From an uncultured Eubacterium sp. (GTDB lineage: Bacteria; Bacillota; Clostridia; Lachnospirales; Lachnospiraceae), in the NCBI GenBank assembly GCA_947642745.1, contig CANRTU010000008.1, positions 1-64,000 of the forward strand: 64,000 nucleotides of DNA, in the 5' to 3' direction. Position numbers and translations under genes: made by a program. Shown here in pieces: positions 33,611 through 43,024 of this stretch. The stretch's first letter is position 1. Every line of letters starts with the position of its first letter. The notes beneath the pieces were generated by a model. The model saw only the letters and a program-made list of their open reading frames with translations. It made no database searches and was not told the origin of the DNA.

Positions 33611-34177
33611 ATGTCGCAGGCATTACAATCACAACCGGAACTGATCACTCTGAAGCAGTATGAAGCTCTTGCGGAGGAACAAAGGGCAGAAGTCTTTGAT
33701 GGCATTGTCCATGATATGGCCGGCCCTTCACAGATTCATCAAAGAATGCTCTTAAAACTGTCTGCAATGCTTGATTCTTATGTTGAACGCAAAAAAGGCA
33801 GCTGCCTTGTAATCCCGTCACCTTTTGATGTAATACTTTCAGAAAAACCGCTTACCATTGTCCAGCCTGACATTATGATCATCTGCGACAAAGACAGGCT
33901 GGACGGAAACCGTTGCAACGGCGCCCCGGATTTCATCATTGAGATTGTTTCCCCGGAAAATCCGTCAGATGATTATATCCGGAAAGCATATTATTACAAA
34001 AAATACGATGTCCGGGAATACTGGATTGTGGATCCGAAGCGCAGGATGGTAACAGTTAACTATTTTGAGGAAGACCTTATCAATGTGGTATACAGCTTTG
34101 ACGCCACCATTAAAGTTAATATATATGATGATTTATACATCAGCTTCCCGGAAATTGCCAGAATACTGAATATCTGA
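33611..34177 (+). CDS. Uma2-family (DUF820) PD-(D/E)XK endonuclease-like protein
   Basis: A 188-aa protein. LKQYEALAEEQRAEVFDGIVHDMAGPSQIHQRML, VQPDIMIICD (catalytic Asp), DFIIEIVSPENPSDD (E-x-x) and KAYYYKKYDVREYWIVDP follow the Uma2 restriction-like pattern. Members are abundant in some genomes and their role is unclear; nuclease function is inferred from the fold. ATG 33611 has AAAGGAA at about 11 bp. About 180 bp upstream a separate ATG with a good ribosome binding site opens MSQETLGI and then stops, resembling the start of a Uma2 gene. Confidence 0.82.
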   Translation: MSQALQSQPELITLKQYEALAEEQRAEVFDGIVHDMAGPSQIHQRMLLKLSAMLDSYVERKKGSCLVIPSPFDVILSEKPLTIVQPDIMIICDKDRLDGNRCNGAPDFIIEIVSPENPSDDYIRKAYYYKKYDVREYWIVDPKRRMVTVNYFEEDLINVVYSFDATIKVNIYDDLYISFPEIARILNI

Positions 34178-34361
34178 CCATAAACAAAAAGCATTCCCAA
34201 CTGCCGCATCCGGTAATACGGGCCAGAAACCAGTCAGGCATTACACCACTTTTTTCTGTATATCCGGACTGACACCAATAGATATTAACGGATACAAAAA
34301 AGTATTCAGACATTCCACAACATACCTGTTAACATAGAATGATAGATGTCAAAATAAAAAA

Positions 34362-34412
34362 ATGTATCCGGCTTCGCCGGATACTCCGCCTGCGGCGGGC
34401 TGCCCCCGGCTT
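34362..34412. repeat. Partial copy of structured repeat family B
   Basis: The first hairpin of family B (GTATCCGGC-TTC-GCCGGATAC) followed by CCGCCTGCGGCGGGCTGCC. It directly abuts, and seems to truncate, the transposase relic. Confidence 0.75.
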
Positions 34413-34413
34413 T

Positions 34414-34629
34414 TACCGTTCCATATGCACGGTCAGCTATAACAAGGCAGCCTTTGGCAGGCGTAAAGTTTTTAAGGCTTTCTTGCGCGGACTGTCCGGT
34501 TATTTCGAACTGACTGCAGATTAATGAAAACAGATCCACTGTATCATGCAGATGCCATAATTTTTTCACGGCGCCTTTTTCCACAGTGTCTGACACGCAG
34601 GGGCAATGACCCGGTAAGGCTCCAGCCAT
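34414..34629 (-). pseudogene. IS4-type transposase fragment
   Basis: About 70 residues resemble the catalytic region of IS4-like transposases: LFSLICSQFEIT, ESLKNFTPAKG and LVIADRAYGTVK, where the ADRAYG block carries the second catalytic Asp. Both ends are missing. On the 3' side the frame runs into a family B repeat. No terminal inverted repeats were found. The rest of the 34178-34878 gap shows no gene. Confidence 0.6.
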
Positions 34630-34878
34630 CCTGGTTTTTTATACTGCATAATCTGATCTCGAAGGATATGCCCCGGGCAATCCGGTTTCTGCCATTTGTA
34701 TAACCCAGTCTGCTTTAAAATTCAACAGCAAATTTTATAACACATGGCAATTGAATGATAATCCTTTCCTTCCATTAACCAGAACCGCCCGCACCTGTGC
34801 AATCCGCTCCGTAGCCGCCCCTGCGGACGATCCGCATCAGACGGACATCTCTGGCGTCACGTCCGTAAGGAACTCACT

Positions 34879-35442
34879 TTACATATCCAGTTGATTATAT
34901 TTAATATATATCTCAAAAGTGGTTTTTAGTTTCTTTTTCTTTGCCTGCTTTTCTTCTTTCTCACTTTCAAAGACTTCGCTAAACTGCAGAAAATAAGTTT
35001 TTCCCTTTTTCAGATAATAATTAATAGATTCCGTATAGCCGCTTTGACTACTTACGTTCAGTGAATTCCCAAGATAAGGCTGGGAACAGCCAGAGGCTTG
35101 TGGAATTCCAGGATACTCATTGTCTTCATATACCTCAAAGCTGACTCTCACAGACATTTCAGGATCTGTAGTGAGGCTGCCCAGACTGAAATAATGAAAC
35201 CCTGTTTTTTTAGGTTTAAATTTCAACTGGTATTGCTGATACCCGGATTTCGCTGTTTTTATTGAAACACGATACGTTCCTTCTTTTTTCAATACTTTCG
35301 TCCGGACATCTGAATCGGTCATGCCTTGTGATGCTTTTACCTTTACCACATCGTCATCCGCTGCGTAAACGGACGTGGGAACACATAAAATCACTGCCAA
35401 TAATAAAGATACCGTCAGAATTAATTTCATCGTTTTTTTCAT
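34879..35442 (-). CDS. Secreted protein of unknown function
   Basis: A 187-aa protein with a clear signal peptide (MKKTMKLILTVSLLLAVILC, cleavage likely after VYAA). The mature part is rich in Lys, Ser and Tyr (YRVSIKTAKSGYQQYQLKFKPKKTGFHYFSLGS, YYLKKGKTYFLQF) and looks like a small beta-sandwich; a pre-peptidase C-terminal-like fold is possible. ATG 35442 has AAGGAG at 6 bp. There are no functional neighbours. Confidence 0.65.
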   Translation of the reverse strand: MKKTMKLILTVSLLLAVILCVPTSVYAADDDVVKVKASQGMTDSDVRTKVLKKEGTYRVSIKTAKSGYQQYQLKFKPKKTGFHYFSLGSLTTDPEMSVRVSFEVYEDNEYPGIPQASGCSQPYLGNSLNVSSQSGYTESINYYLKKGKTYFLQFSEVFESEKEEKQAKKKKLKTTFEIYIKYNQLDM

Positions 35443-36114
35443 AAGCAACTCCTTTTGTTAAATTGTTTTTCACCTGCAGCTTAAATGAGCGGCGTGTTTT
35501 GCACCCATGAACTGCCTGCTTTCCTTCACAGTCGCATTGGCAGGGGCGGCACGCCTTTCTCTGGCTGTTTCCAGCAGTATCCGCCTTTCTGTTCCGCATA
35601 CGGCATTACACCAGAGAAGGTGAAAATGCAATTTAATATACGGTTGTCCGCTTAAATAATTCAGACAATATACCACACACATATATCATTTTCCCACAGT
35701 ACCATCCTGTAATACATAATTTTCCGGATTCTGTCGGAGCAGCCAGATACAAGTAAGTTTATCATAAAATATAAAATATGCAAGTAAATAATTAGTAAAA
35801 GTTACCTAAAAAGTATGCGTGGTTATAACTATTCGGAAAGGTATACCCGGCCGGACGACAGTCTGTCCGCTTCGGAAAGAGTATACTTTGCCGGATGGCC
35901 ACCCGCCCCAAAACATCTTTAATGGAAACATCTCTATGAAAACATTACCATGAAGACATCCCTATGGGCCAGCTGGTGTCTTTTCACTGTCTGCCATGGT
36001 ATCTGTCCTCTGCTTTCCAGAGTCGTCCGGGATATACAGCTATCCGTCATCCGGTATTACGAAATAACGGATAACCATAAATCATCCTGCATCATTGGCT
36101 GCAGCACCCGTTTT
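35443..36114. other. Gene-poor gap between the secreted protein and GH53 genes
   Basis: No convincing ORF. It contains imperfect direct repeats starting TTCGGAAAG (about 35832-35855 and 35871-35895), short repeats around ATGAAAACAT / ATGAAGACAT near 35935-35965, and a possible stem TATCCGT / ACGGATA (36041-36073) after the GH53 gene. Confidence 0.5.
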
Positions 36115-37215
36115 TTATTTAAAATCTCTTATCGCCGCAAGGGCCGGCAGGGCGTTTCCATCGTAATCAAACAGCGCCTGGTTGGCCCATTCATTGCCGC
36201 CTGCCCCCGGTTCGCCGGCGTAATCCCTGCCTGCTTTCGTGGCCCACTGGGACCCCGGTACCGGCAGCCAGGCTGGTTCCCAGTAAAAGAATCCTTTCCC
36301 TCTGCTTTCCGCCACCTGTCCGATCCGTGTCATCAGATCCGCCATAAAAGCCGCCTGCCCTTCTTTTGTCATCGGATATTCCAGTTTTTCTGTCAGTTCC
36401 GGTTTTGTGGCGTATCCTTTGCGGGCGTCCGCCGGCAGCTTTTCATACGACTGATAATCTTCCATTGTAAATCCCATGGATACTTCCGCCACCAGGATGT
36501 CTTTGTGATAACGCAGCGCAACGTCGTTCATATTGGCTTCCAGCGCCGTCAGCGTACCATGCCAGAATGGATAATAGGACATTCCGATATAGTCAAAATC
36601 AGCGCCGCCGCAGGCCAGATACTGGTCAAACCAGTGACGGTAAAGTTCGTTATTTCCGCCATTGTCCAGATGGATCATGACCGGAATATTTTTGTCCACC
36701 GCCCGCACCCCACGAATGCCTGCACTGACAAATCTGGCAATGACAGGATATTCCGGCACTTTCCCATACGGCCACAGAAGTCCGCTGGTCAGCTCGTTTC
36801 CCACCGCCACCATTGCGGGCGCCGCTCCCTGCGCAGCCAGAAGCTTCAATGTACGGACGGTATAATCATATACCGCCTGCTCTGTCTCTTTCTCATCCAT
36901 ACCGGCCCAGGCTTTTGGCATTCTCTGCTTCTGGGGATCCGCCCAGAAATCGCTGTACTGGATATCCAGCAGATACGAAAGCCCGAGAGCCTTCGCCCGT
37001 TGTGCCAGCTCCAGGGTTACTTTGAAGTCATTGCCCCCGCCGCCATACGTTCCGCCTGTTTCATCATAAGGATCGTTCCACAGCCGGAGCCGGATATAAT
37101 CCGTGCCATAGGATCTGAGTATTTTCATGGCATCCAGTTCCACACCGTTATCATAAAACTTTCCGCCACAGCGTTCTACTTCCGCCAGTGATGATATATC
37201 CATTCCTTTTATCAT
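36115..37215 (-). CDS. GH53 endo-beta-1,4-galactanase, no signal peptide
   Basis: A 366-aa GH53 enzyme. It starts MIKGMDISSLAEVE, then DYIRLRLWNDP, LLDIQYSDFWADP, AVGNELTSGLLWP (acid/base Glu) and ILVAEVSMGF (nucleophile Glu), with FYWEPAWLPVPGS near the end. It hydrolyses beta-1,4-galactan such as type I arabinogalactan. Most relatives are secreted, but this one starts directly with the catalytic domain, so it probably acts in the cytoplasm on imported galacto-oligosaccharides. GAGGA lies 6 bp before the ATG. It is the last gene of the galactan locus. Confidence 0.9.
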   Translation of the reverse strand: MIKGMDISSLAEVERCGGKFYDNGVELDAMKILRSYGTDYIRLRLWNDPYDETGGTYGGGGNDFKVTLELAQRAKALGLSYLLDIQYSDFWADPQKQRMPKAWAGMDEKETEQAVYDYTVRTLKLLAAQGAAPAMVAVGNELTSGLLWPYGKVPEYPVIARFVSAGIRGVRAVDKNIPVMIHLDNGGNNELYRHWFDQYLACGGADFDYIGMSYYPFWHGTLTALEANMNDVALRYHKDILVAEVSMGFTMEDYQSYEKLPADARKGYATKPELTEKLEYPMTKEGQAAFMADLMTRIGQVAESRGKGFFYWEPAWLPVPGSQWATKAGRDYAGEPGAGGNEWANQALFDYDGNALPALAAIRDFK

Positions 37216-37253
37216 ACATGTTCCTCTTTCTGTCCAGCCGCCAGCTCATTCTG

Positions 37254-37478
37254 TCAAAAACTAAAATCCTCAAAGTCGGTGATCCGCCGGTTCATATATT
37301 TATAACGGGTACGGATTTGTTCATTCATATCCAGGATCTCCTGTTCCGTCGCCACATACTGACAGCGGATACAGTGATACTCCTTCGCATCTTTATCGTA
37401 AAACATGTCAATATCCAGATCCCTGAAAAAACAGGATGGACATCTGTAATTTAATCTGCCTTTTCCAAGCTGAGCCAT
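37254..37478 (-). CDS. Small zinc-ribbon protein
   Basis: A 74-aa protein with two CxxC knuckles (CPSC at residues 13-16 and CIRC at 36-39) likely to bind one zinc ion, and a charged helical tail. AGGAGG lies 10 bp before the ATG, which overlaps the end of the preceding gene by 28 bp, so the two are co-translated. Its role in the galactan locus is unknown. Confidence 0.65.
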   Translation of the reverse strand: MAQLGKGRLNYRCPSCFFRDLDIDMFYDKDAKEYHCIRCQYVATEQEILDMNEQIRTRYKYMNRRITDFEDFSF

Positions 37479-39289
37479 GTGGTAATTACCTCCTTATCTC
37501 TGATCTGCGCTGTATAACCTAACGTAAACATTGGTGAAAATGCATAACCCTCAATAAAATAACCGGTTGCGCTATGATGATCACAACGCATGGAAACTTT
37601 TGTGCCAATCTGAGGTACCAGGGCCGACACACAGTCCGCACCCGGAAGATGTTTCTCACGACACTTATATTCATAAGAAACTGATACCGTATCACCGCCT
37701 TTTGTGGCGAATAACATAATGCCGGACATATCTTCTGTATATTCTGTAGTACCGTAACATGCTACCATATATTCATCCAGCCCGACGACCGCCAGAGGAT
37801 CGCTCATTTCCATAATGCTGCGTTCGATACGGATAGCGGAAGTTCCTTCCTCAAAGAAAATCCGTGTCCGCAGTTTTAATTTCAGATCTGTAAATTCAAT
37901 ATCCACCGGATCAAGTGTAAGGATACGGGTATTACCTTCCTGTGAAAATACCGCATGAGACGGACTCAGGCACAGATCCGCTTCTTCCCCGTGATATGTA
38001 ATTCTGGCGCTTCTGACTGTACCTTCCCCTGCGTAATGGGTAAAATAACCGGCCCGGTATTTCTCCTGAATAAGAAACGGATAAGAAGCGTCCTGGATAT
38101 GGTCTGTTCCGATACCAGTCTTCCATTCCAGTTTCGCCACATATGGACGCAGATCCACAATGGCGCCGCCCTGATCCATATTGACACAGGCACGTAAAAA
38201 CGGATCGCAGTACCAGAACAGCTGCTTTTTTGAACCGTACAGAATATCCCTCCACAAGGCGCATTCCGGTTCCGTATAGGTTTTCTTATTCCGGTAATAA
38301 TCCGCAAACTCCGCCATGGTCATGTCCGTCAGTTTTCCTTCTTTTTTCAGTTTTCCATAATAGGCGCAGCCGTCTTCATAGGATTTTAGCAGCAGTTCGT
38401 AAGGCGCTTCCCAGCGTCCCATCCTGTTCATCCATCCCGGTCCCACAAACATCATGTTATAGGCATAACCGTTGTTAAACTTTGCCAGATGGCGGTACTG
38501 GTCAATCAGGTTATAAAGATAGGGATATTCCCAGGTTTTGCTGTCATAAATCATACCCCGGAGCACGTTCTGGGGATGAGTGCCAAAATTGGAACCATTT
38601 CCGTCATAACATGCTATCAGATCCCTGGAAAGATGGGGAATCGCCACAATACCGCTGTCTTCCGCCTCGTTTGCCGCCGGCGCATGGGTATTCTGTTTAG
38701 ATGGAATCCATGGCGCCCAGGGACCGCCGTCCATAAATGTATACCAGGAATTGTTACATGTATGGTATGCCTTTGGCCCTTCTTCCCAGCAGGTGGCCAC
38801 AGCACATTTAACCGAAGGATATGTCTCCTTAATATAATGAATCAGCTCTGCGTCCATATAGTAGGAACCAGTGGATTCTGGGTAAAAACCAAACCTGTCA
38901 TAAAACTTTTCAAATACATCATTGACGATAGCCTTTTTATCTTCCATGGAAAACATCCAGATACAAAAATCTTTCGTCTGATATTTCTCACGAAACTCCT
39001 TACACGGAAGACCCAGCAGCGTCAGGCTGATTTCATCCCCATATGTTTCGTGATGCTCCTTTGCTATCGCAACCGCTTCATCATTGAACAGGCTGGCATA
39101 TGTCATCTGAATGGTTGTCTTTAAACCGTTTTTATGCGCGCATTCCTGCTGTGTTCTGAAAATGTCCAGCGATTCTGTCAGAAGCGCTTTCCTGCCGATA
39201 TCCTCTGTTTTGCCCTGTCCGGTCACCTTTTCCGCATATTCCGGGACCATTTCCGGGCGGTGGATAATATTAACGATAAACTGATCCAT
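37451..39289 (-). CDS. DUF3863-like protein, candidate glycan-processing enzyme
   Basis: A 612-aa cytoplasmic protein (no signal peptide). The N-terminal 330 residues look like a TIM-barrel or (beta/alpha)7 sugar-enzyme domain rich in conserved acids and aromatics (IVNIIHRPEMVPEY, FYPESTGSYYMDAELIHYI, WYTFMDGGPWAPWIPSKQN, NMMFVGPGWMNRMGRWEAPYE). The C-terminal 250 residues look like beta-sandwich domains. The pattern fits what I recall of DUF3863/DUF3864 proteins, but I am not certain. Its own promoter carries a palindrome overlapping the -10 box, and it lies between a LacI regulator and a GH53 gene. AGGAGA lies 6 bp before ATG 39289. Confidence 0.55.
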   Translation of the reverse strand: MDQFIVNIIHRPEMVPEYAEKVTGQGKTEDIGRKALLTESLDIFRTQQECAHKNGLKTTIQMTYASLFNDEAVAIAKEHHETYGDEISLTLLGLPCKEFREKYQTKDFCIWMFSMEDKKAIVNDVFEKFYDRFGFYPESTGSYYMDAELIHYIKETYPSVKCAVATCWEEGPKAYHTCNNSWYTFMDGGPWAPWIPSKQNTHAPAANEAEDSGIVAIPHLSRDLIACYDGNGSNFGTHPQNVLRGMIYDSKTWEYPYLYNLIDQYRHLAKFNNGYAYNMMFVGPGWMNRMGRWEAPYELLLKSYEDGCAYYGKLKKEGKLTDMTMAEFADYYRNKKTYTEPECALWRDILYGSKKQLFWYCDPFLRACVNMDQGGAIVDLRPYVAKLEWKTGIGTDHIQDASYPFLIQEKYRAGYFTHYAGEGTVRSARITYHGEEADLCLSPSHAVFSQEGNTRILTLDPVDIEFTDLKLKLRTRIFFEEGTSAIRIERSIMEMSDPLAVVGLDEYMVACYGTTEYTEDMSGIMLFATKGGDTVSVSYEYKCREKHLPGADCVSALVPQIGTKVSMRCDHHSATGYFIEGYAFSPMFTLGYTAQIRDKEVITTWLSLEKAD

Positions 39290-39363
39290 GGCTGCTCTCC
39301 TTTTCTTCTCCAAAAATCAATCCATTGCGCCGGCTGAATCAGTACATGCAGTTTGCGCAATCG

Positions 39364-39405
39364 GTTGTTCTTGTTAAGAATAACAACTTCCGGACATTAT
39401 GTCAA
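39364..39405 (-). promoter_or_regulatory. Promoter with overlapping operator for the DUF3863-like gene
   Basis: On the minus strand TTGACA (39405-39400), a 17-bp spacer and TATTCT (39382-39377). An interrupted palindrome with GTTGTT (39364-39369) and AACAAC (39382-39387) arms covers the -10 region, a repressor-site arrangement. The LacI-family protein encoded upstream is the likely ligand-responsive repressor. Confidence 0.65.
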
Positions 39406-39532
39406 TACTTTTTTATACATTTTCACAAAATGCAGAGCGGTCCACGTGCATAACGGTTATCGCATCCGGGCCCGCCCGGACGTCCCGCCTCCTCTTTTGC
39501 GCCACTACAATTAACCTGTTTCCTGTATCACA

Positions 39533-39577
39533 AAAAAAGAGCGCCCGGTACAATCCACTGTATGTATCCCGGGCGCT
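39533..39577 (-). terminator. Terminator after the lacI-family gene
   Basis: Strong GC-rich stem: AGCGCCCGG (39540-39548) pairs with CCGGGCGCT (39569-39577). It is followed on the minus strand by seven T. It separates the GH42-lacI unit from the DUF3863-like unit. Confidence 0.85.
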
Positions 39578-39614
39578 TTCGCCAGAACTCTGTCACAGAC
39601 AGACATATCTATTC

Positions 39615-40619
39615 TCATGTTTTTGTAGAATCCCGCAGAACCAGCTCGTAACTAAGCTCCGCCTCCTCATCCTCCGCATTTTCTCCCAGCATCCGCAGCA
39701 TCTCCAAACAGGCTTTCCGTCCAAGCCCCCTGGTATCAAAACGGAGGCTGGTCACCGGCGGCAGGTTAAATTCCATCTGATGGCTGTCATACATACTGAC
39801 TACTTTCACATCTGCCGGAATCCGGATTCCCATTTCCCGCAGACAACCCAGCGCCAGATTGCAGATTGTTTCATCCATACAGATAAACCCGTCCGCTCCG
39901 GCAGATAATGCCTGCTCCACCACCCGCCTGGTCTTTCTGTAATCACTCACCTCTGTATAAATCAGCTCACTTGCGGCTGTGATTCCCTGTTCCAGATGAG
40001 CGTCAATAAATCCCTGCTTTCTGCTCTCTGTCACATAATGCATATCGCTTCCGCCTATCAGAGCAAGCCTGCGCAGTCCTTTCATCAGCAGCAGGCTTGT
40101 CAGCTCCCTGCCAGCTTCCCGGTTCGGATTGTCAATGGAAGACACTTCCAGGTCATCTGACGGCCCGATGACCACAAAAGGCATTCTGCGTTCTTTCAAA
40201 AATCGGACGACCTGCGAATTAATCACCGCTCTGGTCACAATCATGCCGTCTACTTTATGGTTCATAACCAGTCTCTGTATCTGGGAGACTCCTTCTTTCC
40301 AATGAACAGAAATAATAATGTCATAGTTATAATGATAAGCTGTTTCGCAGATACCATCCATACATTCTTTAAAAAACGGAATATCCGGATAATCAAAGGG
40401 AAATACAATTCCCAGATTATACGTTTTGTTCTGTGCCAGTCCCTTTGCCACCACATTAGGCGTGTAATTGTGCCGCTCCACAAAAGAACGGACTCTTTCC
40501 GCTGTTTCCGTGCCAATACGTCCTTTTCCTGAGAGCGCCCTGGACACTGTCGTTTTACTTACGCCCAGTTCTTTTGCAATATCTGTAATTGTATATATTT
40601 TACCTTCTTTTTCTGACAT
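39615..40619 (-). CDS. LacI-family transcriptional regulator of the galactan locus
   Basis: A 334-aa protein with the N-terminal LacI HTH (TITDIAKELGVSKTTVSRALSGKGRIGTETAERV) and hinge (YTPNVVAKGLA), followed by a periplasmic-binding-like sensor domain (NLGIVFPF, VDGMIVTRA, SSIDNPNREAGRELT, GADGFICMDE, VSMYDSHQM). It is encoded 18 bp after the GH42 gene. It probably represses the transporter, GH42 and GH53 genes until a galacto-oligosaccharide or galactose derivative binds; the ligand is inferred from neighbours. Confidence 0.88.
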   Translation of the reverse strand: MSEKEGKIYTITDIAKELGVSKTTVSRALSGKGRIGTETAERVRSFVERHNYTPNVVAKGLAQNKTYNLGIVFPFDYPDIPFFKECMDGICETAYHYNYDIIISVHWKEGVSQIQRLVMNHKVDGMIVTRAVINSQVVRFLKERRMPFVVIGPSDDLEVSSIDNPNREAGRELTSLLLMKGLRRLALIGGSDMHYVTESRKQGFIDAHLEQGITAASELIYTEVSDYRKTRRVVEQALSAGADGFICMDETICNLALGCLREMGIRIPADVKVVSMYDSHQMEFNLPPVTSLRFDTRGLGRKACLEMLRMLGENAEDEEAELSYELVLRDSTKT

Positions 40620-40637
40620 TCTTTCTCTGACACTCCG

Positions 40638-42650
40638 TTACGCTCTCGTTAGTATTTTACAGGAAAGCCCATCCAGCTCCAGACGGCCGCTGTAGCAGGC
40701 CCCGTTATCCACATCTTTCCAGTTGCCGGTACTCTGCAGGCTCACCGGTTTATGGGAAAAATTCATGACAAATACCACATCCGGATCCCCTTTGCGGACC
40801 GCTGTGGTCACACCATAAGGAAGACGGATGCCAAGAGGATTTACCAGTCCCCTTTCCCTGAACACTTCCTGGTAAAATTCCCGCAGAAAGTCTGATTCTG
40901 TCTCAGCAGCCAGATAAATACTTTTCCCTGTTCCATAGGAATGCTCCACCACCACCGGACGCCCCGCATAAAAATCCTGTTCATAAACCGCCAGCACCTT
41001 TGCCGTATCCAGCGGATGGCAGATTTCCCTGAGACGCCCGGTGTTGTACCGCCTGCCCCGGTACGTAAAGCTGTTTTCAAATCCTTTTCCGGGCACATCC
41101 ACTTCTTCCTGAATCACGCCCAGCACATCTTCCAGCGGATGCCGGCCGGTAAAACACAGATCCGTACTGTCTGCCATTCCGCTGAAACAAGTGGTCACAT
41201 AGCATCCGCCGTTTTTTACATAGTCCCGTATCCGGTCCGCATATCCCTCACGATACAGATAATTTAACGGAGCGCATACAAGCGCATATCCGGATAAATC
41301 CGCTTCCATACTGACAAAGTCCGCTTCGATTCCGTGTTCCCAGAAGGCCTGGTAATGCCGGAGCGCCTCAGCTGTATAGTCAAAATCATGCCTTGGACCC
41401 GCCACATCTTCCAGCGCCCACCAGTTCTCCCAGTCGTAGACAATGGCAGCCTCCGGCCTGTTGATACGATCCCTCATATACCCGGTAAGGTGCGAAAGCC
41501 GTTTTCCTGTGTCAGAAACTTCCTGAAAGGTTCTGGTGCCGCTTCCGTTTTTGTGATCCAGCACAGCCCCGTGAAATTTCTCAAAACCGCCCCTTCCTTT
41601 GCGCCATTGGAAATACTGGACAGAATCAGAGCCATGGGCAACTGCCTGCATACTGGAAAGCATATGCATCCCCGGCCGCTTGAGCGCATTAGCGCAGCGC
41701 CAGTTCACACAGGACGGGGTACTTTCCATCAGAAGAAACGGCCGCTTTTTCATACTGCGCATCATGCTGTGTCCCGCCGCCGCGCGTACTGCCACCGGCA
41801 CCTCGTCATAGTCTGCGTGCCAGTCCGGATAATTGTCCCAGGAAACCACATCCAGACATTTATGAAGCTGGTGATAGTCCAGGCTTTTAAAAAAGTCCAT
41901 AAAATTCGTCGTGACCGGAAGCGGCGAGCAGGTTCGCAGCGCCTCTGCCTCTTTTTCACAAAAATCCGCCATTTGCGCCGTTACAAACCGTTTCCAGTCC
42001 AGATTCAGCCCATGGACCACATTTTCCCCATGGGGTACCGGACTGTGTATCTGATCCCAGTCCGTATATACATGGCTCCAGAAGCGGTTCCACCAGGCGT
42101 GGTTAATGTTATCCAGTGTTTTGTATTTATTTTTCAGCCATCCCCGGAAAGCCTCCTGACACAGTTCACAATGACAGGCTCCGTCGCCGCCGTTGCCGCC
42201 CAGCTCATTGGATATATGCCACAAAATGACAGCTTCATGCTTCCCAAAGCGCTCTGACAGCGCCAGATTCATTTCCTTTACTTTTTTCCTGTATACCGGT
42301 GATGTATAACAGAAATTATGCCTGCGTCCCGGCAGATTTCTCTTTCCGTCCGCCTGCACCTGCATCACCTGCGGGTATTTTGCCGTCATCCAGTGGGGCA
42401 TGGCGCCGGAAGGCGTGGCAAGGATAACCAGAATTCCGTTATCATATAAACGGCTGATACAGTCCTCCAGCCACTGAAAATCATAAACGCCTTCTTCCGG
42501 TTCCAGCATGGACCAGGAAAAAATCCCCAGCGTCACACAATTTACTCCCGCCTGTTTCATATATGCAATGTCTTCTTTCAGAACTTCCGGACATTCCAGC
42601 CACTGTTCCGGATTATAATCTCCCCCATGGAGCAACCGGTTCGCAATCAT
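40638..42650 (-). CDS. GH42 beta-galactosidase
   Basis: A 670-aa enzyme. HGGDYNPEQW, VTLGIFSWSMLEPEEGVYDF, WHISNELGG (acid/base Glu), a CHCELCQEAF Cys cluster that binds zinc in some relatives, and FLLMESTPSCVNW (nucleophile Glu) define GH42. A trimerisation domain and a small C-terminal beta domain follow. It lacks a signal peptide and cleaves terminal galactose from imported galacto-oligosaccharides. GAGAGGT lies 4 bp before the ATG. Confidence 0.93.
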   Translation of the reverse strand: MIANRLLHGGDYNPEQWLECPEVLKEDIAYMKQAGVNCVTLGIFSWSMLEPEEGVYDFQWLEDCISRLYDNGILVILATPSGAMPHWMTAKYPQVMQVQADGKRNLPGRRHNFCYTSPVYRKKVKEMNLALSERFGKHEAVILWHISNELGGNGGDGACHCELCQEAFRGWLKNKYKTLDNINHAWWNRFWSHVYTDWDQIHSPVPHGENVVHGLNLDWKRFVTAQMADFCEKEAEALRTCSPLPVTTNFMDFFKSLDYHQLHKCLDVVSWDNYPDWHADYDEVPVAVRAAAGHSMMRSMKKRPFLLMESTPSCVNWRCANALKRPGMHMLSSMQAVAHGSDSVQYFQWRKGRGGFEKFHGAVLDHKNGSGTRTFQEVSDTGKRLSHLTGYMRDRINRPEAAIVYDWENWWALEDVAGPRHDFDYTAEALRHYQAFWEHGIEADFVSMEADLSGYALVCAPLNYLYREGYADRIRDYVKNGGCYVTTCFSGMADSTDLCFTGRHPLEDVLGVIQEEVDVPGKGFENSFTYRGRRYNTGRLREICHPLDTAKVLAVYEQDFYAGRPVVVEHSYGTGKSIYLAAETESDFLREFYQEVFRERGLVNPLGIRLPYGVTTAVRKGDPDVVFVMNFSHKPVSLQSTGNWKDVDNGACYSGRLELDGLSCKILTRA

Positions 42651-42894
42651 ATAAGTACCTCTCTTTCTTCAGCCATACTATTCCCCGGACGATGCCGGCA
42701 TTATCGGTCAATCCCTTGCGGGAGACTGCTCTTTTTCTTAAACGATACTATTCCAGGGCAGTTTCAGCCGCAGACGGCAGCGCTTTTAGTTTTTCTCCCG
42801 CTGTATGGTCCTTTGTGTACTGTCTTTGGACAGTTCCGGCCACAGACAACAGCGCCTTTCTATCCATGCGGACACGCCTGAAAATATTGTATTA

Positions 42895-42908
42895 TGAAAG
42901 TACTTTCA
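42895..42908 (-). promoter_or_regulatory. 14-bp palindromic operator upstream of the GH42 gene
   Basis: TGAAAGTACTTTCA, a perfect palindrome about 245 bp upstream of the GH42 start. On the minus strand it is followed at once by TAATACAAT, a plausible -10 region, so a bound repressor would block transcription. The rest of the 42651-43020 leader shows no gene. Confidence 0.6.
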
Positions 42909-43024
42909 GTCATGGCCAAAACGCTTTTATTCTCTATACACTACCAATTTTTGCCCTGTTTGTAAATAGTAAAACAAACTTTATTTCACATCTCTGGTAA
43001 TATTTCACCATAATACTACAGTGG

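Noticed and set aside
35950-37191. 413-codon open frame on the + strand
   Set aside because: Fully antisense to the GH53 gene, with His/Arg/Cys-rich nonsense composition and no ribosome binding site; a shadow of the real gene.
41334-42257. 307-codon open frame on the + strand
   Set aside because: Antisense to the GH42 gene with no recognisable domain; a shadow.
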